Source of the DNA: Lindgomyces ingoldianus
Lineage: Eukaryota; Ascomycota; Dothideomycetes; Pleosporales; Lindgomycetaceae
NCBI RefSeq assembly: GCF_010093535.1
Contig: NW_022985170.1
Span: 1,469,278 to 1,533,277, forward strand
Direction of reading: 5' to 3'
Length of the DNA stretch: 64,000 nt
The notes beneath the pieces are model-generated. The model had not been told where the DNA came from and made no database searches. It worked only from the letters and a program-made list of their open reading frames with translations. This document shows positions 59,453 through 64,000 of this stretch, piece after piece; positions within the stretch are counted from its first letter, which is position 1; each line of letters begins with the position of its first letter. The translations under genes and the position numbers were made by a program.

Positions 59453-61018
59453 ATGGCCACCGTCACCATTGGCAAATCCTATTTTGACGCCCTTCTGCGA
59501 CGGTGAGTGTGACAATTTGCTGTGCACTGTGACATGGTAGCTGATCAAACAAACAGAGCCGAATTCGTACGTTGTTCACGGCAATTGGCCCGATTGCACG
59601 AATGCGGGACTGGAGTCGCTGACAAGAAGCATAGCACACGTCTGGATCCGAATTCCTTACTACTCCTAACCTCTCCAACAATGTCACCATCTCGAAAGCG
59701 GAACATGAATACTTGGTATGTCCCGAGAAACGCTTCCATGGAGCCTTGTACCGTTCAGCCAGGCCTTTAGCCGAGACAGAACCATATTCTACTATCCCCC
59801 ATATATATCAAAGCTTGACCAATAGCTAACCATTTATTTCTCAACAGCTCCAAGCAGTGCGAGAGTACCGTCCGATTCCCCAAGCGTCCTACGCTGTCCC
59901 CCCGCTTCTATTACTGGAACCTAACTCCAAACCAGATCTACTCAAGAATGCACTGTTTCGAGGTGGATTGACTGCGGAAACCCTTGAGACCCTTCTATCT
60001 GGCGAAAATGGCATGAGCGAGGACCCTGCAGCATACAGCAACACTTGTGAAGAGGCGTTCAGGAGGCCTAAGCCCGTCGCGGTCACGATGACTGGAACAC
60101 GCTCCAGCGATGCTTCCCCAGACTCGGAAAACACAGCCGTTGCCGATGGCCTTCAGCCCAGGACTCATTCTAACTCATACAATAGGGTCTACAGCTTTGG
60201 CCAACCCGATTCTTCTATCGACACACCCGACAAGGATGACGACTTTCAATCCTTAGTAAACCACCGTGTTCCCACTCACGACCAACGTACTGTGTTGATT
60301 ACAAACCTGTCAGACCGCACGACTCACAAGGATTTGACCAATATCATCCGAGGGGGGAGACTTTTAGATATCTTTCTCCGCAATGATCGATCAGCGACTG
60401 TGTCGTTTGTTGAAGGTGCTCAAGACTTTCTGACTTATGCTAAGAAAAACGACATCTACTTGCACACAAAACGGGTATGTGTCACAGCTTGAGTTCAATC
60501 GAAAGACCAGTTGGTCTAACATAAGTCAGCTCGAATTCCGCTGGAACGACCGTCAGTTTCATGTACCATCGCATGTGTCCAACAAGATCGCGAATGGTGC
60601 AACACGGAATCTAGTTGTCCGAGGCGCCGCAGGGAAACACACCGCCACGCAGATCCGAGATCACTTAGATCATATCCATAACCTTGTTGTGGTCGACATT
60701 AGTTTCAGGAATGGCGATGCATTCATTTCTACGAACTCGATTCACAACGCTCTCTTTGCTAGGACTTGTATGATGTCTCGCACCATATATAAAGGCCTCC
60801 GTATTGATTGGTACCCGGACGAATGCGCCGCGCCACTGCCAAAACCGAGCCTGAGAGTTCATACCCCTGCTCAAGCCCCGAGCAGGCCGGCGCCAGTGAC
60901 CAACCGATACACGCTTCTCGATTTTGAGGGGAACGATCTTGACTCTGACGAAGAAGACGAATCGTACCTTAGTAACGGAGTTCCTGTGAATAATTGGGCA
61001 GATGCTACGGCGGCATGA
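59453..61018 (+). CDS. RNA-binding protein with two RRM-like domains
   Basis: Five exons: 59453-59502, 59557-59566 (a 10-nt microexon), 59635-59715, 59848-60474, 60530-61018; phases agree and give 418 aa. The N-terminus (MATVTIGKSYFDALLRRAEF) plus VTISKAEHEYLLQAVREY form a short helical lead. A Ser/Asp-rich linker follows. RRM1 lies at about 194-265 (RTVLITNLSDRTTHKDLTNI for RNP2; SATVSFVEG for RNP1) and is degenerate in RNP1. RRM2 lies at about 285-350 (RNLVVRGAAGKHTATQIRDHL, GDAFISTNS). The C-terminus ends in an acidic DSDEEDE patch and WADATAA. The closest group by look is a set of fungal RRM proteins of unclear role in mRNA control. It probably acts in nucleus or cytoplasm in RNA regulation. 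Confidence 0.85.
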
Positions 61019-61873
61019 CGAAGTCAATCATCAACCTTGTCCTCGCGTCCTTTCCTTTCATTCTTCGCCTAGCATTCAGCATGGACACATGTTGGCTACA
61101 ACAATCACAAGCCTCGGGTCGCGAATATTACAAGAACACAGAGAAATTGAGGACTGATATGAGTCCCATGTCTTGTCCCAGGCCAGCTGGGGCAAGGCCC
61201 TTGGCGGGCTTGCAATGTCCAAGTAGATAGTGTAAGTTGGTTGTTCAGGGTGGTTCTTTCCAAGTGGTTTTCCTCTTAGTGGACCCTATACACTGTATTC
61301 ATTCCAAGCGTCGGCGATCTTATCCGGTGGTAGTTCACGCACTCTTCTTCTACATATGTTCTGTGGTGGTCAGATTGGGGCTACCTATAGACTTCCTGCG
61401 CGTATCATACCCCTGGTTTCTGTAATGTCTTTCATCCTACAACTCTTTCCGTTTTCCATCATGTGTAGATACCCCATCATTCGGTCGCATTGGCAAATCA
61501 ATGTGCACTTTTCCAAGGTTGGTATATCTTCGCGCCCTGAGCACGCGCATAACGCAAGTATTCGCCTCAATGGCTTGTAACGACCCCGGACCCCTCTAAC
61601 AACCCAAAAATCCCCTCCGATTTCGTTTTTTATTTTCTCTCTATTCGCTGGATATCTTCCTATACGATTACAGGCAATACATCCGGGCAGTGAGGCCGGC
61701 CCTCGGCGGCATTAAGCGATTGTTAAGTCCGGGCCATCATAGGACCACAAGCCAATAGCCTCATGTCTATATGAGTTAATGAGAATCCCTTATCTATGAA
61801 GATCTCCTGGTATGTTCATTCACTTTCTATCCATGAATCTGATTTGACTTCATTCGCTGGCTTAGCTCCAAAC
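61019..61873. other. Intergenic region, possible 5' UTR intron
   Basis: No gene is seen in 61019-61780. At 61810-61865 there is a 56-nt stretch bounded by GTATGT and CTTAG that looks like an intron. Removing it from a transcript would take away a possible upstream ATG extension of the EthD frame, so it is likely a 5' UTR intron. Confidence 0.4.
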
Positions 61874-62299
61874 ATGCCATTCACCCTTGTTCTCCTTGTC
61901 GCGCGTAAGCCGGGTCTCTCCCTCTCAGCCTTCAAACATCACTGGGAAGCGAAACACCTACCTCTCCTCAAATCACTCGTGGGGCTCGATTTCCCTCTCT
62001 CGCATACTCGTCACTACCTTGATCGCGATCCCGAGCTTGCTATGACTCCAGCCAATATTCTCTTTGGCACTCAAGAAGACTTCAATTTCGATGCCATTGC
62101 AGTGTTTACGTTCATCGATAGGGCGCATTGGGAGAGGTTCTGGGAGAAAGTTTCGAGGAAGGAGGCAAAGCAATTGCTAACCGAAGACGACGAGAAGTTT
62201 CAAGACAAAGAGAAGTTGAAGGCGGTGTTCATTGGGGATACCAAGGCTACGGGACGGGATGGGGGCGCTGTGGGGTGGCGTTTTGTTGGCAGCGTTTAG
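61874..62299 (+). CDS. EthD-domain protein (dimeric alpha-beta barrel)
   Basis: The start at 61874 gives MPFTLVLLVARKPGLSLSAF and 141 aa. The fold is the ferredoxin-like EthD/ABM type: beta strand TLVLLVARK, helix FKHHWEAKHLPLL, the conserved H-x-x-x-W/H-x-x-x-H spacing, then RHYLDRD and a second strand FDAIAVFTF followed by an RAHWERFW helix. Members include EthD-like proteins, dehydratases of polyketide or anthraquinone routes and small monooxygenases; no polyketide synthase is nearby, so the substrate is unknown. The frame stays open to an ATG at 61796, giving 26 extra residues, but a likely intron at 61810-61865 argues for the shorter start. It is followed 283 bp later on the same strand by the nitrilase gene. 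Confidence 0.85.
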   Translation: MPFTLVLLVARKPGLSLSAFKHHWEAKHLPLLKSLVGLDFPLSHTRHYLDRDPELAMTPANILFGTQEDFNFDAIAVFTFIDRAHWERFWEKVSRKEAKQLLTEDDEKFQDKEKLKAVFIGDTKATGRDGGAVGWRFVGSV

Positions 62300-62582
62300 G
62301 GAGATATCACTTCCTGACCGGGCGGCCTCGAATTTTGGAGCTCTGGGCCGTGCGATTGGTCGCTTGAAGAATTTGAAAGCTCGCATGTGCAGCAATGGCT
62401 GGGCGCTCATACATAACATATGTGAAGTCGTTTTGTCCAATGAGAAGTGCTATATTAACTCCGTGACCTAACCTAACCCCGATCACTAGAGCTGCAGATT
62501 TTGGATGTCTTGCCTCGCCTTCGATTTCAGGCTACTGTCACTTTCCAAATCAAGCCAATTTCAGTTTCCCGGTCCTAAAAAA

Positions 62583-63888
62583 ATGGCGCCTATAGTAAAA
62601 GTTGCAGTAATCCAACTCTACCCCGAAGTCTGCCTCCCCCTCAGCCTTCCCACCCCTACATTCTATATCCTCGCCTCTTACACCACTCTACAGTGTGTGC
62701 TGACATTCCCTCTTTCGCCAGCCTTTACAGCCTGAACAAAACTTCGCAAAAGCCTGCACCTTCATTCGATCCGCAGCCTCACAAGGCGCTGACCTCGCCG
62801 TGCTGCCAGAATATCACCTCACGAATTGGCAGCCGAAAGAACCTTCTTTTGCCACTTTGTGCGAACAATGGGAAGTCTATTTAAAAGGGTATCAGGCGTT
62901 GGCGAAAGAGTGCGAGATTTGTATTGTTCCTGGGACGATTGTGGAGAGTCATCAAGGGGAGGGGGAGGGGGAGGGGGAGGGCGATAGATTGTTGAATGTA
63001 GCGTATTTTATTGATGGGGCTGGGGAGGTCAGGGGGAAGTATGTTAAGAAAAACCTTTGGTAGGTGTGGTTATTTTTTTTTTTTTTCCTTCGGCTTCTTG
63101 GATGTGTATACGTACTCATCTAAGCCTTTTCATTGGGCGTCTCTTTGTTCAAGTAACTTCTCTCCACCATGGCTTCCTTTAACCTTTTGCTAAGCACTGC
63201 CTACTCACTGTCGAAATCTTTAAGAGTCCCTTTCCATATTATGCCACTCTTTCAGCCTTCAAATACCAACAAGACACCCCTAACTCCTCGCTGACCTAAA
63301 CAACTAGGGGTCCCGAACGCGACCATCTAACTGGGTCCGGGCGGGACGACCACCCCGTCTTCGACACACCCTTTGGCAAAGTCGGAATGCTAATATGCTG
63401 GGATTTGGCGTTTCCGGAAGCGTTCCGGGAACTGATAGCACAAGGCGCGAAAATTATCATTGTCCCGACGTTCTGGACACTAAAAGATTGCAACGAGGCG
63501 GGGTTAGCGCTGAACCCGAGTTCGGAAGTACTGTTCTTGGATAGTATTTTGACGGCGAGGGCGTTTGAGAATACATGTGGTAAGCCTCTGTTCACCTCTT
63601 CTCAGTTGTTCTTGGATTCAGGATGTTGTGGTGCTAATGGAAATTGTAGCGATTGTGTTTGCGAATGCTGGTGGCCCTCCTGGACACGGTTACGCTGGAT
63701 TATCTCAGGTTACGGTGCCTTTTGTAGGAGCGTTGACTAGGCTCGGCAGCTGTGCGGAGGGAATGAGTGTTGTCGGTGTGGATATGCAGATCTTGGAAGA
63801 TGCGGAAGAGAACTACAATGTAAGGGGTGATTTGGCGAGGGATGATTGGCATTATGATTATCGACACTCGACTAGAAAGGAAAGCTAG
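62583..63888 (+). CDS. Nitrilase-superfamily carbon-nitrogen hydrolase
   Basis: Four exons: 62583-62627, 62722-63059, 63308-63579, 63650-63888; phases agree and give 297 aa. The first acceptor (CGCCAG at 62720-62721) was chosen because it yields VAVIQLYPEPLQPEQNF, the family pattern; its donor is a weak GTCTGC. The catalytic triad is visible: E45 (LPEYHLTNW), a lysine at 124 or 125 (KYVKKNLW) and C158 (MLICWDLAFPE). A GEGEGEGEGD repeat (62954-62986) sits in a surface loop. Family members hydrolyse nitriles, amides or carbamoyl groups; the CWD and DLAFPEAFRE context and length point to an aliphatic-amidase/omega-amidase-like branch rather than true nitrilases. The substrate is unknown. No signal peptide is seen, so it is presumably cytosolic. 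Confidence 0.9.
62954..62985 (+). repeat. GGGGAG-type minisatellite in the nitrilase gene
   Basis: Near-perfect GGGGGA hexamer repeats encode alternating Gly-Glu. The run is in frame, so length changes of 6 nt would be tolerated. Confidence 0.75.
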
Positions 63889-64000
63889 CAATAACAAAGG
63901 ATAGCTTGAGGCTCCATTCAAACATCTACTTGCATGACTCTGATATGCCTATGCTGCAGCATTCAGCGTACTCCGAGTCTCAAACATGCTTTGCTCAATG

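Overview
The window is nuclear DNA of a filamentous ascomycete (Pezizomycotina). The evidence is short GT-AG introns of about 40-180 nt with RCTRAC-type branch sites just upstream of the acceptor, intergenic distances of 0.4-2 kb, and a gene set typical of that group: Zn2Cys6 transcription factor, Prp4 kinase, Def1, Erg25, Dap1, OPT transporter, BCS1-type AAA ATPase and F-box proteins. The species cannot be named from this sequence. All exon models below come from manual splicing, checked only for reading phase and family motifs.

Layout. 0-4.5 kb: an unrecognised low-complexity protein, a RING-finger protein and a small membrane protein. 4.5-12.1 kb: a gene-poor tract with a marked purine/G-rich patch. 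12.1-14.6 kb: two unassigned exons, then a seven-exon Zn2Cys6 factor with a DUF3425-like C-terminus. 14.6-17.9 kb: mostly empty, with one frameshifted coding-like stretch. 17.9-26 kb: a large disordered protein (minus strand), DAP1 and a small HMG-box-like gene. 25.9-31.6 kb: the Prp4 splicing kinase, tail to tail with an F-box/LRR-type protein. 33.7-37.4 kb: an aldo-keto reductase and a decayed HAD hydrolase (CECR5/HDHD5 family) pseudogene. 37.7-42.6 kb: an unrecognised probable organellar protein and DEF1, head to head. 44.5-49.3 kb: an F-box-like protein, an oxysterol-binding protein (Kes1/Osh4 class) and ERG25; the last two are tandem on the minus strand and both act in sterol biology. 50.3-57.2 kb: a protein kinase fused to a long polyproline tail, converging on an oligopeptide transporter. 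57.4-61 kb: a BCS1-like AAA ATPase, head to head with a two-RRM protein. 61.8-63.9 kb: an EthD-domain protein and a nitrilase-family amidohydrolase.

Most genes are independent housekeeping or regulatory units. No biosynthetic cluster, CRISPR, rRNA or tRNA was seen, and no intact transposon. The most unusual items are the kinase-polyproline fusion with an internal 96-bp duplication, the start codon of ERG25 apparently split by an intron, a 3n intron inside the zinc cluster of the transcription factor, a 10-nt microexon in the RRM gene, and the HAD pseudogene.
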